Shown here one piece after another: positions 18,947 to 28,373 of a stretch of DNA of 47,811 nt. Numbering within the stretch: position 1 is the first letter of the stretch; the number at the start of each line of letters is the position of its first letter. The translations under genes and the position numbers were made by a program. The notes below the pieces were generated by a model, which saw nothing but the letters and a program-made list of their open reading frames with translations, was not told where the DNA came from and made no database searches. The stretch comes from Candidatus Aenigmatarchaeota archaeon (GTDB taxonomy: Archaea; Aenigmatarchaeota; Aenigmatarchaeia; QMZP01): positions 1-47,811 of the forward strand of contig DAOVCJ010000004.1 of NCBI GenBank assembly GCA_030670085.1, in the 5' to 3' direction.

Positions 18947-19549
18947 ATGGCAAAGCAAACAATCGAAGCGATGGTTGAAGGAGGCAAGGCGTCAGCAGGT
19001 CCTCCTTTAGGACCAGCACTGGGACCACTCAAGGTTAATATTCCTGATGTTGTGACAGAGATAAATAAGAAGACCAAGGACCTGGCGGGGATGAAGGTCC
19101 CTGTGAAGGTAATAGTTGATACCGAAACACATAAATTCGAGATTGAGGTCGGTTCGCCACCGATTGCAGCCCTTGTGAAGAAAGAGCTTAGTCTCGACAA
19201 GGGTTCTGAGGAAGCAGGGAAGAAGAGGGTGGGAGACCTGACAGAGGAGCAGACAAAGAAGATCGCGAGGCAGAAATTCGGTTCTGATGCTGAATCATTT
19301 TTGAATCAAGTGAAGGGAACCTGCAGGAGCATGGGCATAACAATAGGCGAGGGAGCTGTCACAGAAGAGGAGATCCAGAGATACGAGGAAATGAAGAGAG
19401 CGGAGGAGGAAGCCAAGGCAGAAGCTCCAGCAGAAGAGGAAGCCAAGGAAGAGAAGCCAGAGGAAGCAGAAGAAGAAGCAAAGGAAGAGAAACCAGAAGA
19501 GGAAGCAGAAAAATCAAAGGAAGAGAAAAAAGAAGAAAAGAAAACCTAG
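18947..19549 (+). CDS. rpl11: Ribosomal protein L11 with long charged C-terminal tail
   Basis: EAMVEGGKASAGPPLGPALGPL; KGTCRSMGITIGEG; Glu/Lys/Ala-rich tail of about 50 aa. Confidence 0.96.
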   Translation: MAKQTIEAMVEGGKASAGPPLGPALGPLKVNIPDVVTEINKKTKDLAGMKVPVKVIVDTETHKFEIEVGSPPIAALVKKELSLDKGSEEAGKKRVGDLTEEQTKKIARQKFGSDAESFLNQVKGTCRSMGITIGEGAVTEEEIQRYEEMKRAEEEAKAEAPAEEEAKEEKPEEAEEEAKEEKPEEEAEKSKEEKKEEKKT

Positions 19550-19665
19550 ACTATCCAGAACTCATGTTCATCAATTTCTATAACATCACCACTTTTAATC
19601 TCGGTTTCCTTGTCTAGTGGGTATTCTGCTTCTCCCCTCTTGAGTACAGGGTATTGAAATTTCAG
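19546..19665 (-). CDS. Possible small protein, start codon unclear
   Basis: Open frame LKFQYPVLKRGEAEYPLDKETEIKSGDVIEIDEHEFWIV*, protein-like composition; no ATG/GTG/TTG in frame; nearest ATG (19669) is out of frame. Confidence 0.35.
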   Translation of the reverse strand: MKFQYPVLKRGEAEYPLDKETEIKSGDVIEIDEHEFWIV

Positions 19666-19721
19666 TCATGGCTTACTTTAGTGACCAAAAGCTTTAAAAG
19701 TTTTCACTATAAGATAACTAC

Positions 19722-20423
19722 ATGAATGGAGACAGCAGGTTCATGTATACGCTTGGAATGCACAGAAACAAGGTATTCTGGTTAGTGTTCATAATACTCG
19801 GAGCCGTACTGGTATCGGGAATCATGACAAGCGTCTTTTACATAGATGTATTGATGGGTCTCTTTCTGGTTATAATAGGCATTTACAAGCTCGGGGAGGA
19901 ATTCATCACAGACAACATAAAGAGGGAGCAGGAAAGGGTTTCAGAGGACATAGACAACGTGATGGAGTGGCTGAGCCACAGTTATGAGTTTACGAAGAGG
20001 ATGAAGGACACCCATGAGAACAGGCTTCACCACCTGGATAACAAGAGAGCTGACATGGACAGAAGGATAGAAAAGAACTACAGGGAGATTGTCAGAAAGA
20101 TAATAGAGGTGGAAAACAGACTGAACAAAACCTCAAAGGAATTAATAAGGGAAAAGAACCTTATAGACAGAATTGACAAACTTGCAAGACTTCTCCTCAG
20201 GGAGAGAAGGATGGTAGAGGGTAAGATATTTGATGTTTCCGATAGGCAGCTTAAAGCCATGAAAATGGTTAGAAAGAACGGAGAAATTACAGCAGGAGAT
20301 TACATGAAGAGATTCAGGGTGAGGGAGAAAACTGCCCTGAGAGAGATGAATGAACTTATCAAGAAGGGATTCCTTAAGAGAACCGGAAGGGGAAGAGCAA
20401 TTCACTACGTTCTTAGCTTTTAG
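19722..20423 (+). CDS. Membrane-anchored coiled-coil protein with C-terminal winged-helix-like domain
   Basis: Two N-terminal TM helices (VFWLVFIILGAVLVSG, VLMGLFLVIIGIYKL), long charged helix, C-terminal KAMKMVRKNGEITAGDYMKRFRVREKTALREMNELIKKGFLKRTGRGRAIHYVL. Confidence 0.75.
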   Translation: MNGDSRFMYTLGMHRNKVFWLVFIILGAVLVSGIMTSVFYIDVLMGLFLVIIGIYKLGEEFITDNIKREQERVSEDIDNVMEWLSHSYEFTKRMKDTHENRLHHLDNKRADMDRRIEKNYREIVRKIIEVENRLNKTSKELIREKNLIDRIDKLARLLLRERRMVEGKIFDVSDRQLKAMKMVRKNGEITAGDYMKRFRVREKTALREMNELIKKGFLKRTGRGRAIHYVLSF

Positions 20424-20520
20424 ATAAACATTTAAATACTTTTAAAGAAACAATATAATCTAAATCATATTCAATCCGCAAAAACTTCGTTTGAAGTCAC
20501 TGCTTAGGCAGGAGGATAAA

Positions 20521-21159
20521 ATGAAAAAGATTCTTGATAAGGTAAAGGAAGCGAAGGAAAATTCAAGGCCCAGGAAATTCGTCCAAACATGGGATTTTTC
20601 TATAAACCTTAAAGGTCTTAATCTTAAGAAGCCTGAGAACAGGTTTAATTTTGAGTTCATGCTCCCAGAGGGCAGAGGAAAAGACCAGAAGGTCGCCTTC
20701 ATTGTGGATGCCCTGGAAACCGAGGCAAAGAAGCATGCTGACCTCGTTATCAAGAAATCAGAGATAGGGGGCCTGGTGAAGAACAAGAAGAAGCTCAAAA
20801 AAATCGCCAATGAGTACGACTGGTTTTTCGGAGAAGCTCCTCTTATGCCGCTCATAGGGAAGAGCTTTGGTGTTATACTCGGGCCAAGGGGAAAGGTCCC
20901 AAAACCCATTCCCTCGAAGGTAAATGTAGAGCCATTCGTTCAGAGGGCAAAGAGGTCTGTCAGGATATTCGTCAAGGATAGCCCTGTTGTTCATGTTCCT
21001 GTGGGAACGGATAAGATGGATGACGAGAAGATCTCAAAAAACATCGAGGCTGTTTACAACGCGGTCAGGGAAAAGCTTCCCAAGGGGAGGGCTAACATAA
21101 AATCCATGCTTATTAAACTGACCATGGGAAAGCCAGTCAAAATCGAGGTAGGAGGATGA
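20521..21159 (+). CDS. rpl1: Ribosomal protein L1
   Basis: NFEFMLPEGRGKDQKVAFI, GVILGPRGKVPKPIP; ATG at 20521 after ggagg. Confidence 0.95.
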   Translation: MKKILDKVKEAKENSRPRKFVQTWDFSINLKGLNLKKPENRFNFEFMLPEGRGKDQKVAFIVDALETEAKKHADLVIKKSEIGGLVKNKKKLKKIANEYDWFFGEAPLMPLIGKSFGVILGPRGKVPKPIPSKVNVEPFVQRAKRSVRIFVKDSPVVHVPVGTDKMDDEKISKNIEAVYNAVREKLPKGRANIKSMLIKLTMGKPVKIEVGG

Positions 21160-21234
21160 TAATTGATAGACGAAATAATAGGGGTGAATAAATTCGTCTT
21201 TGAATCAAGAACCAATATAACCGAGGGGATTGTC

Positions 21235-22302
21235 GTGGTTTCGGAAAAAAAGAAGCAAAAGCTGAAGGAAGTTAGGGAAGACCTCAAGAAATATCCAGTC
21301 ATTGGAATAATCGATATGTTCAAGCTGCCTGGAAGGCAACTGCACGAGATCAGAAACAAGCTTAGAGACGAAGCTGTAATAAAGATGGTCAAGAAGAGGA
21401 TAATAAAGCTTGCTCTGAAGGATTGTGGTTTGAAGGGTATAGAGGAAATGGACAAATACGTCGAGGGCGAACCTGCCCTTTTGCTCAGCAACACAAATCC
21501 CTTCAAGCTGGCAAAAACCATAGACCAGTCCAAGTCCAAGGCATTTGCAAAGGCCGGTGATGTCGCTCCTGTGGATATAATCGTTAGGGCAGGACCAACC
21601 TCGCTTTCACCAGGGCCGGTTATAGGAGAGCTCCAGAGGGCAAAGATCCCTGCAGCAGTCGAAGGAGAAAAGATAACCGTAAGGGAGGACACGGTAGTTG
21701 CGAAGGAAGGCGAAGTGATAGACAAGATCCTTGCTGGCGTGCTGGCAAAGCTTGGTGTAGAGCCCATGGAGATCGGACTCAACCTGCTCGCTACCTGGGA
21801 GAATGGTTATGTTTACACAAAGGATATACTCTTCATACCAACTGAGAAATACATTGAGGACCTGCAAACGGCAAGTGCGCAGGCATTCAACCTTGCCTAC
21901 AACGTGAATTACTACACAAAGGATAATGTTTCTCTATTCCTTTCAAGGGCCCATCAAGAGGCTTTCAGTCTCGCGTTGAAGGCTGACATACTGACAGAAG
22001 ACACGGTCAAGCCTTTGCTCGCAAAGGCAAGGGCCCAGGCAGAAACCCTAAAGGGCATGGTAAAGGAAGAAGTGAAGGAGCCACCGAAAGAGGAAGCAAA
22101 GCCTGAAAAACCAAAGGAAGAACCGAAAGAAGAGAAGAAGGAAAAAGAAAGAAAGGAAACAAAAACAAAGGAAAAGAAACCAAAGAAAGAGCCAAAGCCT
22201 GAGAAAAAATCAAAGGAAAAAGAAAAGGCTAAAAAAGAAGAAAAACCAAAAGAAGTGAAAACCAAAAAGAAAGAGAAGAAGCATAATAAAAAGAAAAAAT
22301 AA
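21235..22302 (+). CDS. rplP0: Ribosomal protein P0 (L10e) with Lys/Glu-rich C-terminus
   Basis: KKKQKLKEVREDLKKYPVIGIIDMFKLPGRQLHEIRNKLR; GPTSLSPGPVIGELQRAKIPAAVE; probable GTG start 21235 after gagggg (track start TTG 21163). Confidence 0.93.
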   Translation: MVSEKKKQKLKEVREDLKKYPVIGIIDMFKLPGRQLHEIRNKLRDEAVIKMVKKRIIKLALKDCGLKGIEEMDKYVEGEPALLLSNTNPFKLAKTIDQSKSKAFAKAGDVAPVDIIVRAGPTSLSPGPVIGELQRAKIPAAVEGEKITVREDTVVAKEGEVIDKILAGVLAKLGVEPMEIGLNLLATWENGYVYTKDILFIPTEKYIEDLQTASAQAFNLAYNVNYYTKDNVSLFLSRAHQEAFSLALKADILTEDTVKPLLAKARAQAETLKGMVKEEVKEPPKEEAKPEKPKEEPKEEKKEKERKETKTKEKKPKKEPKPEKKSKEKEKAKKEEKPKEVKTKKKEKKHNKKKK

Positions 22303-22315
22303 TGGAGGTGTTTGA

Positions 22316-22624
22316 ATGGAAAGTGTATATGCAGCACTCCTCTTGCACTCGGCTGGAAAGAAGATAGATGAGGCAGGAATAAAGAAAGTCTTGGAGGCTG
22401 CCGGAGCAAAGGCCGAAGCCGCGAAAGTGAAAGCTCTGGTCTCGAGCCTTGAAGGCGTGAACATAGAAGATGCGATAAAGCAGACTGTTGCAGCAGCTGC
22501 AGCTCCACCAGCGCAGGCTCCAGCAGAGAAGCCAGAGGAGAAGAAAGAGGAGAAAAAGAAGGAAGAAAAACCAGAGAAAAAAGCAGAAGAAGCAGCAGAG
22601 GGATTGTCAAGCCTGTTCGGGTAA
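22316..22624 (+). CDS. rpl12: Ribosomal protein P1 (L12 of archaea)
   Basis: [30 protein letters not shown]...; C-terminal [12 protein letters not shown]. Confidence 0.96.
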   Translation: MESVYAALLLHSAGKKIDEAGIKKVLEAAGAKAEAAKVKALVSSLEGVNIEDAIKQTVAAAAAPPAQAPAEKPEEKKEEKKKEEKPEKKAEEAAEGLSSLFG

Positions 22625-22683
22625 ATTGTAGAAATATAGAGACTTGGTCCCTCTCAGAATTTTCTAGTTATTAGAATAGATTA

Positions 22684-25600
22684 TCATCTTTCTGCAGGAC
22701 AGTAAATACCTTTTATGCATCTACCTTTATCCTTCTCTCCAAATGCTCCACACTTGTCCTTAACTCTTTTACCAGTGCATTGGGTATCAGTCTGTGTAGG
22801 AGAGCCATCCTCAGGATAACAGCATCTACAGCCACTACCTTCTTTTTTCAAATCCCCACATTTAGGTTCTTTCTCCCCATCACCGTTGCCAAATCCACCC
22901 AAACCATTATCACCACCATTGCCTGCAAACATAAAGTAGTATGGAATAAAGTTAATCATGTTCTTAAAACCACTACTAGTTGGGAGAACAGCAGCATTAC
23001 CTAGTCCTGCTCCAGACCTCGAAGCCCCTGCACCCGCTGCAATCTCTGCAGTTACCTTAGGTACCTCAGCCGCAGCCTCCACTGCCTTTTCTGCCTTATT
23101 AAATGCGCCCAACATTCCTGCTATACACACTGCTAGAGCTACATAACCCAGGACTTTCCAGACACCATGTTTCATTGTCAACTCCGTCTGTGATAGTGAT
23201 CCCGGGGTTCTAGCAGAATTCAACGCCTCTATTTGTGCCTTTATCATGTCCATTTCATTCAGGGTTGGTATCAATACTTTAAGGATGAGGTATGATGCAA
23301 GACAACCATAATATGTCCAACAGTCTGCACAACTAAGCCATGGACAACATGGGGACCCCCCACATAATGGTAGGCACGTACAAAATAAACAAAAAGCAGC
23401 GAGTATTATAAGAACCGCATATACCATATTCCTAGTTCTTTTCAAAGCATTCATATCAGCATCTAGGTTTGCCAACTCAGCTTCCTTCGCCAGAAGCGCG
23501 TCTGATTTTATTTTTAGTATTTCGAATTTGTCCCCATCCGTAACGGTTGTGTGAAGCAGGCCAGTGGATTCGATTGACAAAGAGAATTTAACATTTTCAT
23601 CAATCGTGCCTGGTGATATCGTTGTATCAGATTCTATGTTCTCTGGTATGATGGAGCATTCATATTTATTCCATGGAGGATTATCGGTTGCTATAATGCA
23701 GCTCCACATCTCATATTTTTCTCCATCAATCTCGTAAGAAGCAGAAGTAAGGGAGTAGTTTGCTTCTGGCTCTACATGCAACTCAACATCCAATTGTTTA
23801 TAAAAGACACAGTCCTCCTCTTCCCATCCAATCTCGCATTCTATGGGCCGTGGGTCAAATTTATCTATAACAAGACTGATTTCACCCACCGATCTACATC
23901 TTCCATAACCACCATTGGCATCTATATCACAATACTTACCAGCAGGACATGGGCAATCACAGCAGCAGGTTGCAGAGCTCTCTCCCAGATGACTCTCACA
24001 CGCCAGCGTCCTGTTGTAGGGCATGCAGCGTTCAGTCTCAATTCCCAGGTACCCGTCACCGGTTCCGCAGCGCGGCTTCACATTTATGACTATATTGGAG
24101 AAGCTTGCACTCAGCTCCTTGCTCATCAGACCAGAGCCGTTGTTGAAGCTTACGGAGTAATTTATGGTATTGGGACCAATGACTATCTGTTTTGTGCTCG
24201 GATTGTAGAATGGGGATGTCTTGTAGTCTATCACAGGGATGGATAAATTACATTGGAGTATATGGGAACTAGGATCAGCCCCGAAGCGTTCACAATCCAT
24301 GTTGCAGTAAATGCTACTACCATCACCAAACATACATGAAGTTGAGCCAGTAAGGCTGCTTGGTGCATTCTCCACATGCGCCATAAGAATGGTATAGTGG
24401 GACCTATCAGAGTAGTCAAATACACTCACCTCCACACCGTCCACTACCAGTATTATCCCTTCTTCTGATCTGCACGAATCCCCTGCAGTTGGTGCACCTG
24501 CATTTGCAGTGTCGCAATAATAACCTCCCGGACATCCACAGTCATAACAGCATGTTAATTGGTTTTCATCAGGTGTGCATATATCATCTCCACACCAACT
24601 GGACCCAACAGAAATCGTGCTGAAAACACTGCTAAAGTTTTTGCTTATGTCTCCAAGCGAGCCGTTCTTGTAGGTTACGGACATGTTCAGGGTTGGTATC
24701 ATGGAGTAGTCTATTGTTTTGTTGTAATCACTTATTATGAAGGTCAAAAGGCAGCTTGCATTGAAAACATTCGGGTCAGAGGATGAGATTTCTGAGCAGG
24801 AGACATCACAGGAAGCAGAGCAGTCATAGTAGCAATCCATTTCACAGGAACTCTCAACGATATTCAAGCTTAGGGGAGCGTTACTTATCTGCAACAACAA
24901 ATCTACCCTGTCCCCAGATATGTTGTTATGCGTATAGAAATGGGTCGGGTCTGCTGTTATCTGGAGATCCCAAAGGCCTATGTCCTGCTTACAGATTCCT
25001 GTGTTCGGGTCTGCACCATCCGCTATGTCACAGTAACCTCCCGGACATCCACAGTCATAGCAGCAGTTATCAGAATTCTCCCCCAGTTCTGATTCACACC
25101 CGTTCTCACCACACCCAAAGGAAGCCACTATTATGTCAGGGAACTGAACAACCAGATCCTTGGTTTTCGGGTCAGAACCGTTGGTGTAGCTTATTGTGAA
25201 ATTAAGATAGTTCGGACTAATTCTGTACTCTCCCTCCTGGCAGTCAGGCATCGGAGGAACAGTTACAGGGCAGCGGTAAATATCAGAAAATATCTCATTA
25301 CACTGTGTTGAATAGGTCGTATCGTTCAGCTTGTATTCACTCCTAGTCAGGTCCATATCTGATGGAGCATAATTCACTTCTGCTGTTACATTTATTACAT
25401 GCTCTTCATTGCAGTTTGTTATCGTTGTGTTTGGTGTTTCATACAGACTCAGGGATATCAGACTTTCCAGTTTGCATATACCCTCTATCCCACCATCACA
25501 GTAATAGCCTTCAGAACACGGACAATCATAACAACAATTAGAAGAGGATTCTCCCTTGTCTGTTTCACATATATCATTGCCACATAAGAAACTCGGGTTC

Positions 25601-26442
25601 AGCCTCAGTGTTATGGAATTGACTATACCTTGACTCGTGTTGGGGAGAACAAAGGAGTAGTCCCTTGTGATATCATCCATTTCATTTGTTGCGTGATACT
25701 CTGTGTAGAAATTCGGGGACGACTGCTGTAGCTCTGAAGAGGATACACTGAGCTCATAAAGGGCATCTGCTCCCTGGAAAATCGCGCCAGAAACCCAGAC
25801 AGGATTGAAGGGTATTGTCAGGTACGTCTGAATGAAGTCTCTCACATGTGTTGCAAAACCATATTCTGCATCCAGGTCTATCTCATCAAGGCTGTACTCA
25901 AAGAGATATGGTGCAGCAAAGTTATAGGTTCTCCTTTCTATCTTGTTCCAGATACCAACCCATACGGTTTTCCCGTTATCATTTACTTTGAAAAGGAAGA
26001 AAAGGTTTGCAACCTCAAGGCAGGAGCTCGGAGAGGATGAGCAAGATGTCATAACATGGGAGATATCATTCCATAAGAGTTCCAGATCCAGATCATTGTT
26101 GATAATAGTGTGCATATCAGGTGTTTCTGTTTCCACACAATCAGTGGGAGAGAGACCCTTGCATTTGTATACGTGGACACTCTCCAGATCGCTCGTGCCA
26201 CCATTGCTGATATTTATAATAATCTTTGCGTTGGTCCAAGAGGGACCGCCTATGTTCTTGATTGATATGCTCTTATCAATGAGATTCTCAGGCTCTATGG
26301 TAACACCGTATTGTTTAATCTTGTTTCCACCACCAACATCGTAATAGATGTTGACCTGAACAGCTCCAATAATGGGAAGATCAAGTATTAATACCCCTGC
26401 CAATATCGCAAACACGCCTATCAATACGTTTTTGTAGTTCAT
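22684..26442 (-). CDS. Large surface protein with four Cys-rich CCxDCxC modules, central TM segments and Cys-rich C-terminus
   Basis: N-terminal signal/TM (VLIGVFAILAGVLILDLPIIGAV); modules SSNCCYDCPCSEGYYCD, SDNCCYDCGCPGGYCD, QLTCCYDCGCPGGYYCD, SATCCCDCPCPAGKYCD; ATGA overlap with upstream gene. Confidence 0.75.
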   Translation of the reverse strand: MNYKNVLIGVFAILAGVLILDLPIIGAVQVNIYYDVGGGNKIKQYGVTIEPENLIDKSISIKNIGGPSWTNAKIIINISNGGTSDLESVHVYKCKGLSPTDCVETETPDMHTIINNDLDLELLWNDISHVMTSCSSSPSSCLEVANLFFLFKVNDNGKTVWVGIWNKIERRTYNFAAPYLFEYSLDEIDLDAEYGFATHVRDFIQTYLTIPFNPVWVSGAIFQGADALYELSVSSSELQQSSPNFYTEYHATNEMDDITRDYSFVLPNTSQGIVNSITLRLNPSFLCGNDICETDKGESSSNCCYDCPCSEGYYCDGGIEGICKLESLISLSLYETPNTTITNCNEEHVINVTAEVNYAPSDMDLTRSEYKLNDTTYSTQCNEIFSDIYRCPVTVPPMPDCQEGEYRISPNYLNFTISYTNGSDPKTKDLVVQFPDIIVASFGCGENGCESELGENSDNCCYDCGCPGGYCDIADGADPNTGICKQDIGLWDLQITADPTHFYTHNNISGDRVDLLLQISNAPLSLNIVESSCEMDCYYDCSASCDVSCSEISSSDPNVFNASCLLTFIISDYNKTIDYSMIPTLNMSVTYKNGSLGDISKNFSSVFSTISVGSSWCGDDICTPDENQLTCCYDCGCPGGYYCDTANAGAPTAGDSCRSEEGIILVVDGVEVSVFDYSDRSHYTILMAHVENAPSSLTGSTSCMFGDGSSIYCNMDCERFGADPSSHILQCNLSIPVIDYKTSPFYNPSTKQIVIGPNTINYSVSFNNGSGLMSKELSASFSNIVINVKPRCGTGDGYLGIETERCMPYNRTLACESHLGESSATCCCDCPCPAGKYCDIDANGGYGRCRSVGEISLVIDKFDPRPIECEIGWEEEDCVFYKQLDVELHVEPEANYSLTSASYEIDGEKYEMWSCIIATDNPPWNKYECSIIPENIESDTTISPGTIDENVKFSLSIESTGLLHTTVTDGDKFEILKIKSDALLAKEAELANLDADMNALKRTRNMVYAVLIILAAFCLFCTCLPLCGGSPCCPWLSCADCWTYYGCLASYLILKVLIPTLNEMDMIKAQIEALNSARTPGSLSQTELTMKHGVWKVLGYVALAVCIAGMLGAFNKAEKAVEAAAEVPKVTAEIAAGAGASRSGAGLGNAAVLPTSSGFKNMINFIPYYFMFAGNGGDNGLGGFGNGDGEKEPKCGDLKKEGSGCRCCYPEDGSPTQTDTQCTGKRVKDKCGAFGEKDKGRCIKGIYCPAER

Positions 26443-28334
26443 ACTTGCCTCAAGAGTTCTATACTAGGACAATGTGTCTCTACCTTATTCTTAATGCAGT
26501 CTTTTTGCCACTGTTCTGGCGCACCCAGATTACTACCGAATTTCGGTATGCTTATATGCAATTCCTTGGTGTTTTCAGGCAGATTGAAATTATCCACCTC
26601 AAAATATCCCACAAGTCTATAATCTGCAGGATCTCTGAGCTCTGCAACCACATCATATTCACCTGCAGGTATGTTATCCACATCAACCCTGTGCAGCGTA
26701 CACCCTGAACACTCTGCTGGATTATCCTCTGCATAACTTAGATTTAAGCACGCCCCTGAGAAATTTTCAGGATCGCTGTTCATTATAGGATACGGCTCCC
26801 CTGTTTGAGTTGAGGTGAATATTACAATTACACACTTATCAGTAACAGGATTTGAACTGCAATCAGTCCACTGATAATCGAAAGGATCGGGACAGTCTGG
26901 AACGCATTGGTGACATGATACAGGATCATCGTATTCATGACCATGATCCACTATATCTACTTCATTCAAGTAAGCAGTGAACTCAGGCTTCTTACAAAGC
27001 ACATAAGTTCCATCTATGTTCGTGGAAGAAATGCTCTTAGAGTAATAACCATATTCGTCACTATAATAGATGTCCAGCTGATATGTACCACACAATATCT
27101 CCCCATTAATGTAACCATTTGAACCCGATTCGCCTACAAAACAGTCACCAAAGTACGCAACTGCCCCTTCCAAAGGGTTCCCGCTGCAGTCAACAACCCT
27201 TATGCTTGCGGAGCAGGGAAGTTCTGTACAGGCTTCCTCCCCAGGGATTGTGGTTATGACATCACAGTCACCAGGTTCCATCCCATCTACATTAACATAG
27301 ATAGCGAAGTTGAAATCGTAACCAGTCTCGGAATCCTTGGTTTTTATAACAAGGGGATAGGCAACAGAGTACTCTATGTTGTATGCTGTATGACAACGGG
27401 GAATAGGAATCGGGGTATAAGCCAACCACTTGTTATTTTTTATGCTTACACTTCCCGATGATTTTACATCAAAGCCCTGGGGTAGGAATAGTCCAGGACT
27501 CAAATCCAGATACTGCTTTCCGTTCACACGCTCCACTGCATAAGTTCTGGAGTCAGGCATTTGCTGCCACCAGAGAAAGTGTGTCATAGTGTAAGTGATT
27601 ATGTCATACAAACCATGTGAAATATCCTGGGGGGTGAGACGAATATATTCCCCACACTTTGTCAGAAAACCAAATGTAGGCAAGTATTTGGAGTGGTAAA
27701 GAGACGCAACAGTAAAGGTTTCGAAGAATCTACCACCCTGTGAGGGAGCTTTGTTTATCTCTGCTACAGTATCCTTTGCAAACTCAAACAATTCCTTGAA
27801 CTTGGTAGGAACGGATATTCTATAGGGCTGGCTTATAGGATAACCCCGGAACTTGGTTGGCATGTAAACAGAAACATCTATCTTGTTGTTCAGTATGTTC
27901 ACGTCAACCCTGGAAACATTGCTCAGTGAAAGGTTCTTTCCAAAGAAATCCTTGATGTCTTGTGCGTGGATGTTAACATAATATCCTATACTAATCTCAA
28001 ATCTCTCCTTAACTTCATCAAGATTAGGAGAGATATCGTTCTGGCATATCTGCCAGTAGGGAACCCCCATGTTCATAAACGCAACGCTCTCATTCGGTGG
28101 TATTAAATAACCACCCTGCAATTCGATTGCCCTTAGGGAGAGTTCTGTACCGCTTGTTATTATACCCTCAATCATCTCCTGAACCATCTTCTGTTCTTCC
28201 CCGACAACAGGGGGCGAAACAAAACCCTGGGATGCATAGTAAATAACAATTGCGATGACAAGAAGAATGCCGATTATGAGTATGAAGCTTGCCTGGGCTC
28301 TCATATCACTCATATTATAATATTGTTTATACAA
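26439..28334 (-). CDS. Pilin-like/surface protein with class III-like N-terminus
   Basis: MRAQASFILIIGILLVIAIVIYYASQGFV N-terminus; 631 aa; Cys-rich extracytoplasmic part; stop overlaps the next ATG. Confidence 0.65.
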   Translation of the reverse strand: MYKQYYNMSDMRAQASFILIIGILLVIAIVIYYASQGFVSPPVVGEEQKMVQEMIEGIITSGTELSLRAIELQGGYLIPPNESVAFMNMGVPYWQICQNDISPNLDEVKERFEISIGYYVNIHAQDIKDFFGKNLSLSNVSRVDVNILNNKIDVSVYMPTKFRGYPISQPYRISVPTKFKELFEFAKDTVAEINKAPSQGGRFFETFTVASLYHSKYLPTFGFLTKCGEYIRLTPQDISHGLYDIITYTMTHFLWWQQMPDSRTYAVERVNGKQYLDLSPGLFLPQGFDVKSSGSVSIKNNKWLAYTPIPIPRCHTAYNIEYSVAYPLVIKTKDSETGYDFNFAIYVNVDGMEPGDCDVITTIPGEEACTELPCSASIRVVDCSGNPLEGAVAYFGDCFVGESGSNGYINGEILCGTYQLDIYYSDEYGYYSKSISSTNIDGTYVLCKKPEFTAYLNEVDIVDHGHEYDDPVSCHQCVPDCPDPFDYQWTDCSSNPVTDKCVIVIFTSTQTGEPYPIMNSDPENFSGACLNLSYAEDNPAECSGCTLHRVDVDNIPAGEYDVVAELRDPADYRLVGYFEVDNFNLPENTKELHISIPKFGSNLGAPEQWQKDCIKNKVETHCPSIELLRQV

Positions 28335-28373
28335 TTATATTAATAGCTGGTAATTATAATTCCAAGTGGTTTT

